From assembly GCA_003222155.1 (NCBI GenBank), contig QHUU01000093.1:1-43246 (forward strand): a DNA stretch of 43,246 bases. Reading direction: 5' to 3'. Source of the stretch: Gemmatimonadota bacterium. GTDB lineage: Bacteria > Gemmatimonadota > Gemmatimonadetes > Gemmatimonadales > GWC2-71-9. The notes under the pieces were generated by a model, which had not been told where the DNA came from, did no database searches, and saw nothing but the letters and a program-made list of their open reading frames with translations. Position 1 is the first letter of the stretch. Every line of letters begins with the position of its first letter. This document shows, one piece after another, positions 23,060-31,642 of this stretch. The position numbers and the translations under genes were made by a program.

Positions 23060-24762
23060 GCGCTCGGCGCCATAGCCGCCACGCGCGCCTGCAGCGTCGC
23101 CCGCCCGTGCCACTCGTCGCGCTCCAGCCGGAACGCCACGTCCAGCCGTTCGGCGAGCCACTGGTCGGGAATCGCGTCGGCCCACTGGAACGCGATCGCC
23201 GGTAACGCGCCCGACTCGTCGTCCAGCGTGAAACGCAGGTGGTTCGTGCCCACCCGCCGCGCGCCCACGGCGCGGGCGCCGCGCACCCCGAACACCGGCG
23301 CGGGATTGCCGGCCCCGCACGGCTCCAGATAGCGGATCAGCTTCTCCAGCTCGTCGCTCACGAGGCCCAGGGGCAGCTCCAGGTCCACGCGCTGCGCCGG
23401 CACCAGGTCGTCGGGGCGCAGAAGCTCGCCCGCGACGGCGAGAAACGCAACACGAAAGTCCTCGTAACGGTCCCGCCGGAGGGTGAGGCCGGCGGCCATG
23501 GTGTGCCCGCCGTATTTCTCGAGATGGGGCGCCACGCGGTGCAGCGCGGCGTGCAGGTCGAAGCCGGCAATGCTCCGCCCCGAGCCACGCCCCATGCTCC
23601 CTCCCTCGTCCCACCCGATGAGAAACGTGGGCCGGCCGTAGCGCTCCACCAGCCGCGACGCGACGATGCCGATCACGCCGGGATGCCACGCGTCCGACGC
23701 GAGCACCAGCGCCCGGTCCTCCGGCCGCAGCACGCGCTCTGCCTGCTCGACCGCCTCGTCGAGGATGCGCTGGTCCAGCGCCTGGCGCCGCGCGTTGAGC
23801 GTCTCCAGCTCCCGCGCGATGGCGGCGGCCTCGGCCGGATCGTCTGAGAGCAGCAGCCGCAGTCCCAGGTTTGCGTCGTCGATGCGGCCGGCCGCATTGA
23901 GCCGCGGGGCCAGGATAAACCCCACGTGACCGGACTTGACGGGCTTCCCCGTCAGGCCGGCGGCGTCGACCAGCGCGCGCACGCCCGTCCAGCGCGAATC
24001 GGCCAGCATCTTGAGCCCGTGGCGCACGAGGATGCGGTTCTCGCCGGTGAGCGGGACGACGTCGGCCACGGTCGCCAGGGCCACCAGGTCGAGAAAGTGC
24101 AGCGGCAGGTTGGGCGAGAGGCCGAGCGCGGGCACGAGCGCCTGCACGAGCTTGAACGCCACGCCCGTCCCGCAGAGGTACTTCTCCTCCGAGGCGCAGT
24201 CGGCGCGGCGGGGGTCGAGGACGGCCGAGGCAGGTGGGAGGACGTCGCCGGGGAGGTGGTGATCGGTCACGATGACGTCGATGCCCGCGGCGCGGGCGGC
24301 GGCGACCGCGTCGACGGCCGTGATGCCGCAGTCGCAGGTGATGACCAGGCCCGCGCCTACGCGCCGGGCTTCCGCGAGGCCGGCCGGGCCGAAATCGTAG
24401 CCGTCGCGCAGGCGGTGCGGCACGAACGCCCGGATGTTGCCGCCCACGCTGGAGAGCGCGCGCGTGAGCAGCGCCGCGGCACACTGCCCGTCGACGTCGT
24501 AGTCCCCGTGCACCAGGATCGGGGCGCGCGCGCGCACGGCGGCGGCGATCAAATCCACGGCCCGGGGCATGTCGGCCCAGGCGCGCGGATCGGACAGCCG
24601 CTCCAGCTCCGGGCGGAGAAACGCCCTGGCGAGCGCCGGCGCGGCGAGTCCGCGTTGCACGAGGATCGCGGCCAGCGGCTCGGGAATGTGCAGGTCGGCG
24701 GCGAGCGTCGTCGTGAGACGCGGGTCGGGCGGCGCCGCGACCGTCCAGCGGGCCGGGATCAT
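23056..24762 (-). CDS. recJ: Single-stranded-DNA-specific exonuclease RecJ
   Basis: This 568-residue 5'-3' ssDNA exonuclease has DHH-family motifs HGDYDVDGQCAAALL, CDCGITAVDA and VTDHHLPGD. LNAAGRIDDANLGLRLLL and the DHHA1 motif GGHTMAAGLTL follow, then a C-terminal OB domain. The ATG at 24762 overlaps the zinc-ribbon gene by 4 bp. No repeat insertion is seen inside it. Confidence 0.96.
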   Translation of the reverse strand: MIPARWTVAAPPDPRLTTTLAADLHIPEPLAAILVQRGLAAPALARAFLRPELERLSDPRAWADMPRAVDLIAAAVRARAPILVHGDYDVDGQCAAALLTRALSSVGGNIRAFVPHRLRDGYDFGPAGLAEARRVGAGLVITCDCGITAVDAVAAARAAGIDVIVTDHHLPGDVLPPASAVLDPRRADCASEEKYLCGTGVAFKLVQALVPALGLSPNLPLHFLDLVALATVADVVPLTGENRILVRHGLKMLADSRWTGVRALVDAAGLTGKPVKSGHVGFILAPRLNAAGRIDDANLGLRLLLSDDPAEAAAIARELETLNARRQALDQRILDEAVEQAERVLRPEDRALVLASDAWHPGVIGIVASRLVERYGRPTFLIGWDEGGSMGRGSGRSIAGFDLHAALHRVAPHLEKYGGHTMAAGLTLRRDRYEDFRVAFLAVAGELLRPDDLVPAQRVDLELPLGLVSDELEKLIRYLEPCGAGNPAPVFGVRGARAVGARRVGTNHLRFTLDDESGALPAIAFQWADAIPDQWLAERLDVAFRLERDEWHGRATLQARVAAMAPSA

Positions 24763-25463
24763 TCCCGCGCGTACAACAGCACGCCGCAGGCCTCGCAGCC
24801 TTCGATCGACGCGCCGCGCTGGATCAGCGCCCGCCGCTGGGTGGGGACGGCCGTGAAGCAGTGACCGCACGCGTCGCCGTGCAGCGGATAGAGCGCGAGC
24901 GGCGCCTTGCCCCGACGGATGCGCTCGTAGCGCGACAGCAGACCGGCGCCGACCCGCGTCGCGGCGCGCTCGCGCTCGGCGACGGCCTGCTCACGCTGCG
25001 CGGCGATCGCGTCGCGCCTCCCCGCAAGCGCCTCGCGCAGCGGCGCCTGCTGCGCCCGCACTTCCTGAAGGGCTTTTTCCGCCTCCGCCGCCTTGCGCTC
25101 GGCCTCCGTCACGGCATCGCCGGAGCGCATGAACTCGGCTTCTTCCTTGGCCAGCACGGAGCGGGCGAGGTCCAGCTCCGCCATGAGGGTCGACGCTTCT
25201 TTCGCGCCCCGCACCCACTCGAGCCGTTGCCGCCGCTGCTCCTGCATGGTGCGGTAGTTGGCGATCTTGCCTTCGAGCTCGTCGCGCCGGTCGATCGCGG
25301 CCTGAATCGCCGCCTGCGCGCCTGCGAGGGCGCGCTCGGCCACCGCCTGCGCCTCGTCCAGGGCCTGGAGCTCGGGCGCGAGCGCCGCCAGGCTCTCGTC
25401 CGTCGCCGTGACCGCCTGATCTTTCTCCTGCAGGGCCAACAACGCTTCAAGTTCCGGGTGCAC
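24759..25463 (-). CDS. Coiled-coil protein with C-terminal C4 zinc ribbon
   Basis: In this 234-residue protein, residues 1-165 form a long Ala/Glu/Arg coiled coil (LEALLALQEKDQAVTATDESL onward). The C-terminus holds CGHCFTAVPTQ and CEACGVLLY, two CxxC knuckles as in the C4-type zinc-ribbon family (PF02591) of unknown, possibly nucleic-acid-related function. The GTG start at 25463 has a GGAGGAG just upstream inside the dnaG 3' end, giving a 17-bp overlap. Position between dnaG and recJ suggests a DNA-metabolism link but does not prove it. Confidence 0.85.
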   Translation of the reverse strand: MHPELEALLALQEKDQAVTATDESLAALAPELQALDEAQAVAERALAGAQAAIQAAIDRRDELEGKIANYRTMQEQRRQRLEWVRGAKEASTLMAELDLARSVLAKEEAEFMRSGDAVTEAERKAAEAEKALQEVRAQQAPLREALAGRRDAIAAQREQAVAERERAATRVGAGLLSRYERIRRGKAPLALYPLHGDACGHCFTAVPTQRRALIQRGASIEGCEACGVLLYARE

Positions 25464-27198
25464 CTCTCCTCCTCGCAGCGATTTTGTAACGCGGGTAACG
25501 TTTGCGGAGCTCGTCGAACACGCGTCGCTTCTCCGCAATCAGGGACGCCTGGCGCTCGGGACTCTCGAACGGCAGCTGGTCGTCGAGCTGCTGCAGCTGC
25601 CGCTCCAGTCGCCGCGCTTCCATCCAGTTCACGGCCAATTCGTACATCTCGTTGGGATCGCGCCCGCCGAGGCCTTCCTCCTTGAGCTGCTCGTAGGCGC
25701 GCGCGGACGTGTCGTCCAGGGCGAGCACCGCGTCGTCCGCCACGGCTTCGAACACGGCGCGATACGGGGGAAACGCGAGCTCCTCGGCGTCGACGGCCTC
25801 GGCGACGCGGGACTTCCACGGCTCGCCTTCGAGCATCAGGAGCACAAGAGCTTTCTCGGCGCTGGCGGGCAGAACAGTCGAAGGCGGTAGAGGACGGTAG
25901 GGGACGGTAGAGGTTGCGGTCTTCCCCGTTGCCACGACTTCCCGTTCCAAGACGTCCTTGCGAACGCCCGCGGCCTCCGCCGCGCGCGAGATATACAGCT
26001 CCCGCGTGATCGGATCCTTCGCCGCGCGGATCGTGGGGAGCAGGCGGTCGAGCGCCCGGCGCCGTCCCGGGAGGCTCGAGAAGAAGGCCTTGCGGTCGAG
26101 GATCTGGATCTTCCGCTCCAGCGGATCGACCGCGTCCTTGAGGATGGCTTCGAGCCCCGGGGCGCCGCGTTTCTGGACCAGCGTGTCCGGGTCCTCTCCG
26201 ACGGGAAGGGTCGCCACGCTCACGCGCACGCCCTGCCGCAGCAACTCGTCGCCGGCGCGGAACGTCGCGCGCAGTCCGGCGTCGTCCGAGTCATGCAGCA
26301 GGATCACGTGGGGGGTGTGACGCGCGAGCAGTTGAGCCTGATCGGGGGTGAGACCGGTGCCCAGCGGGGCCACCACTTCTTCGATTTCGGCGAGCGACAG
26401 ACGCAGCACGTCGAAATACCCTTCCACCAGGATGGCGCGCTCCGCCTTGCGCATCGCGTGCTTGGCGACGTGCAGGTTGTACAGCAGCTTCCCCTTGTGG
26501 AACACGGGCGAATCGGGCGAGTTGAGGTATTTCGGCTCTCCTTCACCGAGGATGCGGCCCCCGAACGCCACAACGCGCGCGCGCAGATCGTGGATCGGAA
26601 ACAGCAGCCGGCCCCGGAAGCGGGGCAGCAGCGTGCCGTCCTCTCGTTTAACGAGGAGCCCGGCCTCGAGCAACACCTCGTCACGCACGCCCAACCCTTT
26701 CATTGCGTCGAGAAACGCCTTGCTCCTGGGCGCGTAGCCCAGGCCCAGCGGCAGGACGACTGCCAGCTCCAAGTGTCGGGAGGCGAGGTAGTCGCGGGCG
26801 ACCTGCGCGTCGGGGCTCTCGCGCAGCTGGCGCGCGAACCAATCGGCGGCGGCCGCCACGGCCCCGTACAGCGGCTCACGCGGGTCGGGGCCGGTCGGTC
26901 CCCGCTCCGGGATGGCGATCCCGACGCGGCGCGCGACCTCGCGCACCGCGGTGGGATAGTCCATGCCGAGCCGCTTCATGAAGAAGGTGAAGACGTCGCC
27001 GCCCTCGTGGCACACGAAGCAGTAGTACATCCCTTTCTTCGGGATGACGGCGAAATTGCGGTGCGTGCCGCCGTGAAACGGGCAGGGAGCGCGAAAGTCG
27101 GTGCCCGTACGTTTGAGCTCCACGTGCTCGCCGATGATCCCCACGATGTCCGCCGCTTCCCGGACCTGCTCGATCACGTCGTCGGGAATGAGACTCAC
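25447..27198 (-). CDS. dnaG: DNA primase
   Basis: This 583-residue enzyme makes RNA primers at the replication fork. The CHC2 zinc-binding domain is CPFHGGTHRNFAVIPKKGMYYCFVCH. The TOPRIM core follows with LVEGYFDVL and LLHDSDDAGLRA, then a divergent C-terminal helicase-interaction region. Between VVATGK and ASAEKAL the peptide TSTVPYRPLPPSTVLP is encoded by a decanucleotide tandem repeat (family C) and lies in the hinge before the C-terminal domain. The ATG overlaps mutS2 by 4 bp. Confidence 0.97.
   Translation of the reverse strand: MSLIPDDVIEQVREAADIVGIIGEHVELKRTGTDFRAPCPFHGGTHRNFAVIPKKGMYYCFVCHEGGDVFTFFMKRLGMDYPTAVREVARRVGIAIPERGPTGPDPREPLYGAVAAAADWFARQLRESPDAQVARDYLASRHLELAVVLPLGLGYAPRSKAFLDAMKGLGVRDEVLLEAGLLVKREDGTLLPRFRGRLLFPIHDLRARVVAFGGRILGEGEPKYLNSPDSPVFHKGKLLYNLHVAKHAMRKAERAILVEGYFDVLRLSLAEIEEVVAPLGTGLTPDQAQLLARHTPHVILLHDSDDAGLRATFRAGDELLRQGVRVSVATLPVGEDPDTLVQKRGAPGLEAILKDAVDPLERKIQILDRKAFFSSLPGRRRALDRLLPTIRAAKDPITRELYISRAAEAAGVRKDVLEREVVATGKTATSTVPYRPLPPSTVLPASAEKALVLLMLEGEPWKSRVAEAVDAEELAFPPYRAVFEAVADDAVLALDDTSARAYEQLKEEGLGGRDPNEMYELAVNWMEARRLERQLQQLDDQLPFESPERQASLIAEKRRVFDELRKRYPRYKIAARRRGAPGT
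25883..25913 (-). repeat. Family C decanucleotide tandem repeat inside dnaG
   Basis: The plus strand reads GGCGGTAGA, GGACGGTAGG, GGACGGTAGA, GG. The minus-strand reading is open and encodes STVPYRPLPPSTV; the opposite strand has an in-frame TAG. The same unit occurs in hemW and, diverged, in recN. Confidence 0.85.
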
Positions 27199-29537
27199 GC
27201 GGTGAACTCCACGATCGTGACCCCGTGCCCGCCCTGGTTGGGCGGGGCGAAGCCGAACCGCTCGACGCGGGTGTCGGCGGACAGGATGTCGTGCACCAGC
27301 TGGCGCAGCGCGCCGGTGCCCTTGCCGTGGATCACGCGGAGATAGGGCAGGTCGGCGAGGACCGCCTCGTCGAGCGCCTTGACGAGCCGGGCTTCGGCTT
27401 CATCGGCGCGCAGGCCACGGAGCGAGATCTCGGTCGCGGCCGTCGCCGTCGGGTGCCCCGCTCCGGCCGGCGGCCGCGCCGGGCTCGGCGGCCGTCGCGG
27501 GGCACCCGGCGCCTCCTGCCGCTGGCGCCGCAGGTCCTCGAGCGACACCCAGCCCTCCGGCTTGCCAGCGCTCTCGTCTTCCGCGGTTTCTTCAATCGCT
27601 TTCTCGACCAACCGGCGGGCTTCTCGGGCGGTCGCTTCGTCCACCGCCGCGCGAGCGCGACCGAGCGCTTCCTCGACCTTGCGGCGCGCCTCGAGCAGGT
27701 ACCCGCGCGCCTGCTCCCGCGCGGCGCGCTCCAGTGTCTGCCCGCGGGTCTTGACCTCGCGCTCGCGTGCGACAACCTCCTCGGCGCGGCCATCGACCCG
27801 TGTCGCGTCTTCCTCTACACGCTGCTCGCGTGCCGCGAGCTCGCGCTCCCGGGCCTCGAGCTCCCGCGCCCGGGCTTCCACGCTCGCGAGCAGCGCGTCG
27901 AGGGTGCGTTCACGGTCGGGCATGGCGCGCTCCGCGATGTCCAGGACCTCGCCCGCGATGCCCAGGCGTCGGGCGATGGCGAGCCCGTAGGAGCGCCCCG
28001 GGACGCCCTTGAGCAGCCGGAACGTCGGCGTGAGCGTGGCGGCGTCGAACTGGAGCGAGGCGTTCACGATCCCGACCGTCTCGGCGGCGAGCTGCTTCAA
28101 GACGCCGAGGTGCGTCGTCGCCAGCGTGACCGCGCGCCGGCGCGCGAGCGTTTTGAGAACGGCGGCGGCGAGCGCCCCTCCTTCCGCTGGATCGGTCCCG
28201 CTCCCGATCTCGTCGAGCAGCACGAGGGAGCCCGCGCCGGCACGCTCGAGCATGTCGCGCAGCACGGCGACGTGAGCCGAGAACGTGGAAAGACTGGCGG
28301 CGATGGACTGGCGATCGCCGATGTCCGCGAACACCCCGTCGAACACCGGGAGCGTCGACTGCGGCCCGATGGGCGGGACGATGCCGCTCTGCGCCATCAG
28401 GCACAGCAACCCCACCGCCTTGATGAGCACCGTCTTGCCACCGGTGTTCGGGCCGGAAATGAGGACCGTGAATTCGTCGGGCGCGAGCACCAGGTCGAAG
28501 GGCACGACGTCACCCCCTGACCCCCTCTCCACGCCGGCGTCCTCACCCCCTGACCCCCTCTCCACTTCGTGGAGAGGGGGAACGAAGGGAGAGATGAGCA
28601 GCGGATGCCGGCCGTCGTGGATCTCGAGCGGTCCGGTGCCGATGGCCGGGGCGAAGCCGTTGACGAGCACGGCGTAGCGGGCGCGGGCGCAGAGATCGTC
28701 AAACGCGACGCACATCTCCCACGCGGCCGCGATCGTCGCGCGTACCGGGCGAAGTAGCTGGGTGAGGTCGCGCAGCACCTGCAGCACCTCCCGCTGCTCC
28801 TCCGCCTCGTGCTCGCGCAGCGCATTCCCCAGCCCTATCGCCTCCGGCGGCTCGACGAACAAGGTGGAACCGGTGGCCGACTCGTCGTGCACGATGCCGC
28901 CGACCTTGGCCCACGCGGTGCCGCGCACCGGAATCACGTAGCGACCGCCCCGCACGGTAGCGGCTGCATCAGGGGCGCGCTCGGACGCATCGAGCTGCCC
29001 GAGGATGCTCTCGAGCCGCTGCACGAGCCGCTGGCGAGCCTCCCGCACGGCGCGGCGGGCGCGCGCGACGCCGTGCGACGCGCCGTCGAGCACCTGCCCG
29101 TCGGGATCGAGCGACTGGGCGAGCCGCGTCTCGAGCGCCTTCGGAGGCACGGCGCTGCGCAGCGCGGCGGTGCGCGGTGCGTGCTCGGCCAGCCTTCCCA
29201 AATCGGCCGCGACGATGCGCGCCGCCACCAGCGCCCGGCCCAGCCCGGCCAGCGCCGGGCCGTCGAGCGCACTGCCGGGCACGGCGAGCAGCTCGAGCGC
29301 GGGCCCGATGTCGGGGACCGGCTCGGCGCGGAGGGTGTCGTCGCGGAGCAGCAGCGCCGCGAGCTCCGCGACTTGCGCGAGCGCGGCGCCGATCGCTGCG
29401 GTGTCGGTCACCGGCGTCCGGCTCCGGACGCGCGCCGCGCCCAGCGGCCCGGCGGCATGCGCCGCCACGCGCTCCAGCGCGGCCGGGAATTCCAGTGTCT
29501 CCAGCACGGAGGGCGCGACCCCGCCGGGGGCGGTCAT
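27195..29537 (-). CDS. mutS2: MutS2 endonuclease/ATPase with two repeat-derived insertions
   Basis: In this 780-residue protein the MutS-type ATPase has Walker A SGPNTGGKTVLIKAVG near residue 356, then LLDEIGSGTDPAEGGALAAA and ATTHLGVLKQLA. A long coiled coil follows, and a C-terminal Smr nuclease domain (EISLRGLRADEAEARLVKALD, VIHGKGTGALRQ). MutS2 acts on recombination intermediates or collided ribosomes. Two inserts are visible: VERGSGGEDAGVERGSGGD before the ATPase (family D direct repeats) and a Pro/Arg/Ala-rich linker before Smr (family B). Both lie between domains. The gene overlaps yqeY and dnaG by 4 bp each. Confidence 0.95.
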   Translation of the reverse strand: MTAPGGVAPSVLETLEFPAALERVAAHAAGPLGAARVRSRTPVTDTAAIGAALAQVAELAALLLRDDTLRAEPVPDIGPALELLAVPGSALDGPALAGLGRALVAARIVAADLGRLAEHAPRTAALRSAVPPKALETRLAQSLDPDGQVLDGASHGVARARRAVREARQRLVQRLESILGQLDASERAPDAAATVRGGRYVIPVRGTAWAKVGGIVHDESATGSTLFVEPPEAIGLGNALREHEAEEQREVLQVLRDLTQLLRPVRATIAAAWEMCVAFDDLCARARYAVLVNGFAPAIGTGPLEIHDGRHPLLISPFVPPLHEVERGSGGEDAGVERGSGGDVVPFDLVLAPDEFTVLISGPNTGGKTVLIKAVGLLCLMAQSGIVPPIGPQSTLPVFDGVFADIGDRQSIAASLSTFSAHVAVLRDMLERAGAGSLVLLDEIGSGTDPAEGGALAAAVLKTLARRRAVTLATTHLGVLKQLAAETVGIVNASLQFDAATLTPTFRLLKGVPGRSYGLAIARRLGIAGEVLDIAERAMPDRERTLDALLASVEARARELEARERELAAREQRVEEDATRVDGRAEEVVAREREVKTRGQTLERAAREQARGYLLEARRKVEEALGRARAAVDEATAREARRLVEKAIEETAEDESAGKPEGWVSLEDLRRQRQEAPGAPRRPPSPARPPAGAGHPTATAATEISLRGLRADEAEARLVKALDEAVLADLPYLRVIHGKGTGALRQLVHDILSADTRVERFGFAPPNQGGHGVTIVEFTA
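27452..27506. repeat. Family B element inside mutS2
   Basis: Perfect 9-bp inverted ends GGTGCCCCG and CGGGGCACC flank the 39-bp core 27460-27498. That core matches 11835-11873 in pheT at 38 of 39 positions. Here the core is translated as RRPPSPARPPAGAG, a different frame from pheT, so conservation is at the DNA level. Confidence 0.85.
28510..28580. repeat. Family D direct repeat and hairpin inside mutS2
   Basis: Two identical 23-bp copies (28510-28532 and 28543-28565) begin TCACCCCCTGACC and end CTCTCCAC. The second is followed by its inverted half, so CCCCCTCTCCAC/GTGGAGAGGGGG (28554-28580) forms a 12-bp stem with a TTC loop. It is translated in frame as VERGSGG twice. Confidence 0.9.
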
Positions 29538-29971
29538 GCCGCCGACAGCTCTTCGCGCACGATCTGGTTCACGACCTTGCCGTCCGCCCGGCCCTTGAAC
29601 TTGGGCATGACCTGTCCCATGACCTTGCCCACGTCGCGGGCCCCGCCGGCGATGGCGTCCCGGACGGCGCGGCGGATCTCTTCCGGGTCGACCGCGGCCG
29701 GCAGGAATTCCTCGAGCACCTTCACTTCACCGAGCTCGGCGTCGGCCCGATCGGGCCGGCCGGCGGCGGCGTACTGCTCGGCGGCCTCGCGGCGGCGCTT
29801 CATGGCGCGCCGCAGGACTTCCGCCGCCTCGTCGTCCGAGGGCGGGTGCTGCAGCTCGAATTCGCGGTTCTTGAGGTCTGCGAGGATCGTGGAGAGGAGA
29901 AGGGTACGCGGTTGATCGCGGTGTTTCCGGGCCTCGTTCATCGCGGCACGCAGCCGCTCGGGCAGGCTCAT
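29534..29971 (-). CDS. yqeY: GatB/YqeY domain protein
   Basis: This 145-residue helical protein is homologous to the tRNA-binding tail domain of GatB. It shows SLPERLRAAMNEARKHRD, TLLLSTILADLKNREFE, VLEEFLPAAVDPEEIRRAV and the conserved C-terminal GKVMGQVMPKFKGRADGKVVNQIV. The exact role is unknown. ATG at 29971 is five bases after the S21-like mini-gene, the usual rpsU-yqeY neighbourhood. Confidence 0.92.
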   Translation of the reverse strand: MSLPERLRAAMNEARKHRDQPRTLLLSTILADLKNREFELQHPPSDDEAAEVLRRAMKRRREAAEQYAAAGRPDRADAELGEVKVLEEFLPAAVDPEEIRRAVRDAIAGGARDVGKVMGQVMPKFKGRADGKVVNQIVREELSAA

Positions 29972-29975
29972 CACG

Positions 29976-30065
29976 TTACGCGGCTCGCAGGCGGTGGCCC
30001 TTGCGGCGCGCCGCGCTCGGTTTGCGCTTGCGGCGCTCGCTATCATGAATGATGACTTCCGGCAT
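29976..30065 (-). CDS. rpsU: Very short S21-like ribosomal protein gene (internal part missing)
   Basis: This 29-codon frame starts MPEVIIHD, like the N-terminus of S21, and continues directly into SERRKRKPSAARRKGHRLRAA, like its basic C-terminal tail. The roughly 35 central residues of normal S21 (60-70 residues) are absent. AGAGGG precedes the ATG and yqeY follows, the classical rpsU location. It may be a genuine mini-S21, an internal in-frame deletion, or a degenerate gene. Confidence 0.6.
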   Translation of the reverse strand: MPEVIIHDSERRKRKPSAARRKGHRLRAA

Positions 30066-30094
30066 ACCCTCTCGCTAACTGTGATAGTCCCAAA

Positions 30095-30123
30095 AACTTA
30101 GCCCTGCCCGTCGGCCCGTGCAA
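30095..30123 (-). promoter_or_regulatory. Possible promoter for the S21-like gene and yqeY
   Basis: On the minus strand TTGCAC (30118-30123) is followed after 17 nt by TAAGTT (30095-30100), about 30 bases before the ATG at 30065. Each hexamer matches consensus at only three of six positions. The location in one of the few longer gaps supports it weakly. Confidence 0.25.
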
Positions 30124-30126
30124 CCC

Positions 30127-30468
30127 TCAGCCGGGCGGCCACTTCATCGGCCGACCTCCCAGCAGGTGCAGGTGCAGATGGAACACGGTTTGGCCGCCGT
30201 CGGGATTGGTGTTGACCACCACGCGATACCCGCGCTCCGCGATCCCCTCGGCGCGCGCCACCTCGCGCGCGAACGCGAGCAGACCGCCCAGCAGTCTCGG
30301 ATCCTTCGCGTCGTTGAGCGACGCGAGGTGGTCGGTGGGGATCACGAGAACGTGCGTCGGTGCCTGCGGATTCAAATCCCGGAACGCGAGCATCCCGTCG
30401 CCCCCCTTCACCATCGTCGCCGGGATTTCCCCCGCCGCGATCTTGCAGAACACACAGGCTCCGGGCAT
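30127..30468 (-). CDS. HIT-family nucleotide-binding hydrolase
   Basis: This 113-residue protein has the histidine triad HLHLHLLGGRPMKWPPG at its C-terminus and the N-terminal CVFCKIAAGEIPA typical of bacterial HINT-type purine phosphoramidases. THVLVIPTDHLASLND is also typical. It lies ten bases after dnaJ. The natural substrate is unknown. Confidence 0.93.
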   Translation of the reverse strand: MPGACVFCKIAAGEIPATMVKGGDGMLAFRDLNPQAPTHVLVIPTDHLASLNDAKDPRLLGGLLAFAREVARAEGIAERGYRVVVNTNPDGGQTVFHLHLHLLGGRPMKWPPG

Positions 30469-30478
30469 GGTCCCTCTT

Positions 30479-31642
30479 TTAGCGTCCGAACGCCTGACGC
30501 AGCTGCTCCCAGAACTTTTTCCCGGTGTGCTCGTCGGCTGACGGCGAGCCCTCGACCTTGGCGAGCTGCTCGAGCAGCGCCCGCTGCTCCGCCGTCAGCT
30601 TGGTGGGTGTCCACACGTGCACGCGCACGTGGAGATCGCCGCGGCCGCCCTCGCCCACCCGGGGCAATCCCTTGCCGCGCAGCCGGTACACGGCGCCGGT
30701 CTGCGTGCCGGGTTGCAGCTTCAGCGCCGCCGCCCCGTACGGGGTCGGTACATCGAGCTCCGCCCCCAACGCGGCCTGCGTGAAGGACAGCGGCAGGTCG
30801 TAGATCAGATCGTCGCCTTGACGCTCGAAGCGCGCGTCCTCGGCGATGTCGAGCACGGCGATCAGGTCGCCCGGCGGACCATTGCGCGGCCCCGGCGCGC
30901 CGGCCCCGCGCATCGTGAGATAGTGATGATCCGCGACGCCCGCGGGGACGTTGATCTCCACGGTTTTCTCGGCGCGGACCCGCCCCTCTCCCTGGCACTT
31001 GGGGCACGGCTGGGCGATCACGCTCCCCTCACCGGCGCAGGTGGGACAGGGCGACACGGAGACGAACTGCCCGAACATGGAGCGCGCGGCGCGGCGCACC
31101 TCGCCCGATCCCCCGCACGTGCCGCAGCTCGTAGAGCGCGACCCCCGCGCGGCGCCGCTGCCGCCGCATTCCGCGCACCGCTCGTAGGTCCGCACCTTGA
31201 TCTTCTTGGTGGTGCCGCTCGCCACCTCGGCGAGATCGAGCTTGAGCGTCACCTTGAGGTCCTGACCGCGGTGCTGCTCCTGGCGGCCGCGCCCGCCGCC
31301 CCCTCCAAACAGGGCGTCGAAGCTGCCCAGGCCGCCGAAGTCCCGCATGAACACATTCAGCGCCTCGGCGAGGTCGAAGTGCGCGAACCCGAAGTCGCTC
31401 CCCCCGGCCCCGCGCCGCAGCCCGGCCGCGCCGTAGCGGTCATAGGTGGCGCGCTTCTCGGGATCGCGCAGCACTTCGTACGCCTCGGTGATCTCCTTGA
31501 ACTTCGCTTCCGCCGCCTCCTTCTGATCCGAGCCCACGCGGTCGGGGTGATGCTGCATCGCGAGGCGGCGGTAGGCCTTCTTGATCTCGGCTTCGTCCGC
31601 GTCGCGCGTGACCCCGAGCAGGGCGTAGTAGTCGTGCGTCAC
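30479..31642 (-). CDS. dnaJ: Chaperone protein DnaJ
   Basis: This 387-residue type I Hsp40 has a J domain with HPD (MQHHPDRVG), a Gly/Phe-rich segment, and four zinc-finger repeats ([32 protein letters not shown]). The C-terminal substrate-binding domains end near [10 protein letters not shown]. DnaJ delivers clients to DnaK. The GTG start overlaps the hrcA stop by 4 bp, so dnaJ follows hrcA with no grpE or dnaK between. Confidence 0.96.
   Translation of the reverse strand: MTHDYYALLGVTRDADEAEIKKAYRRLAMQHHPDRVGSDQKEAAEAKFKEITEAYEVLRDPEKRATYDRYGAAGLRRGAGGSDFGFAHFDLAEALNVFMRDFGGLGSFDALFGGGGGRGRQEQHRGQDLKVTLKLDLAEVASGTTKKIKVRTYERCAECGGSGAARGSRSTSCGTCGGSGEVRRAARSMFGQFVSVSPCPTCAGEGSVIAQPCPKCQGEGRVRAEKTVEINVPAGVADHHYLTMRGAGAPGPRNGPPGDLIAVLDIAEDARFERQGDDLIYDLPLSFTQAALGAELDVPTPYGAAALKLQPGTQTGAVYRLRGKGLPRVGEGGRGDLHVRVHVWTPTKLTAEQRALLEQLAKVEGSPSADEHTGKKFWEQLRQAFGR

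Noticed and set aside
24759-25463. Zinc-ribbon coiled-coil gene considered as a fused primase domain or DksA-like factor
   Set aside because: It has its own start and Shine-Dalgarno, and the two CxxC pairs fit the C4 zinc-ribbon family without DksA signature residues.
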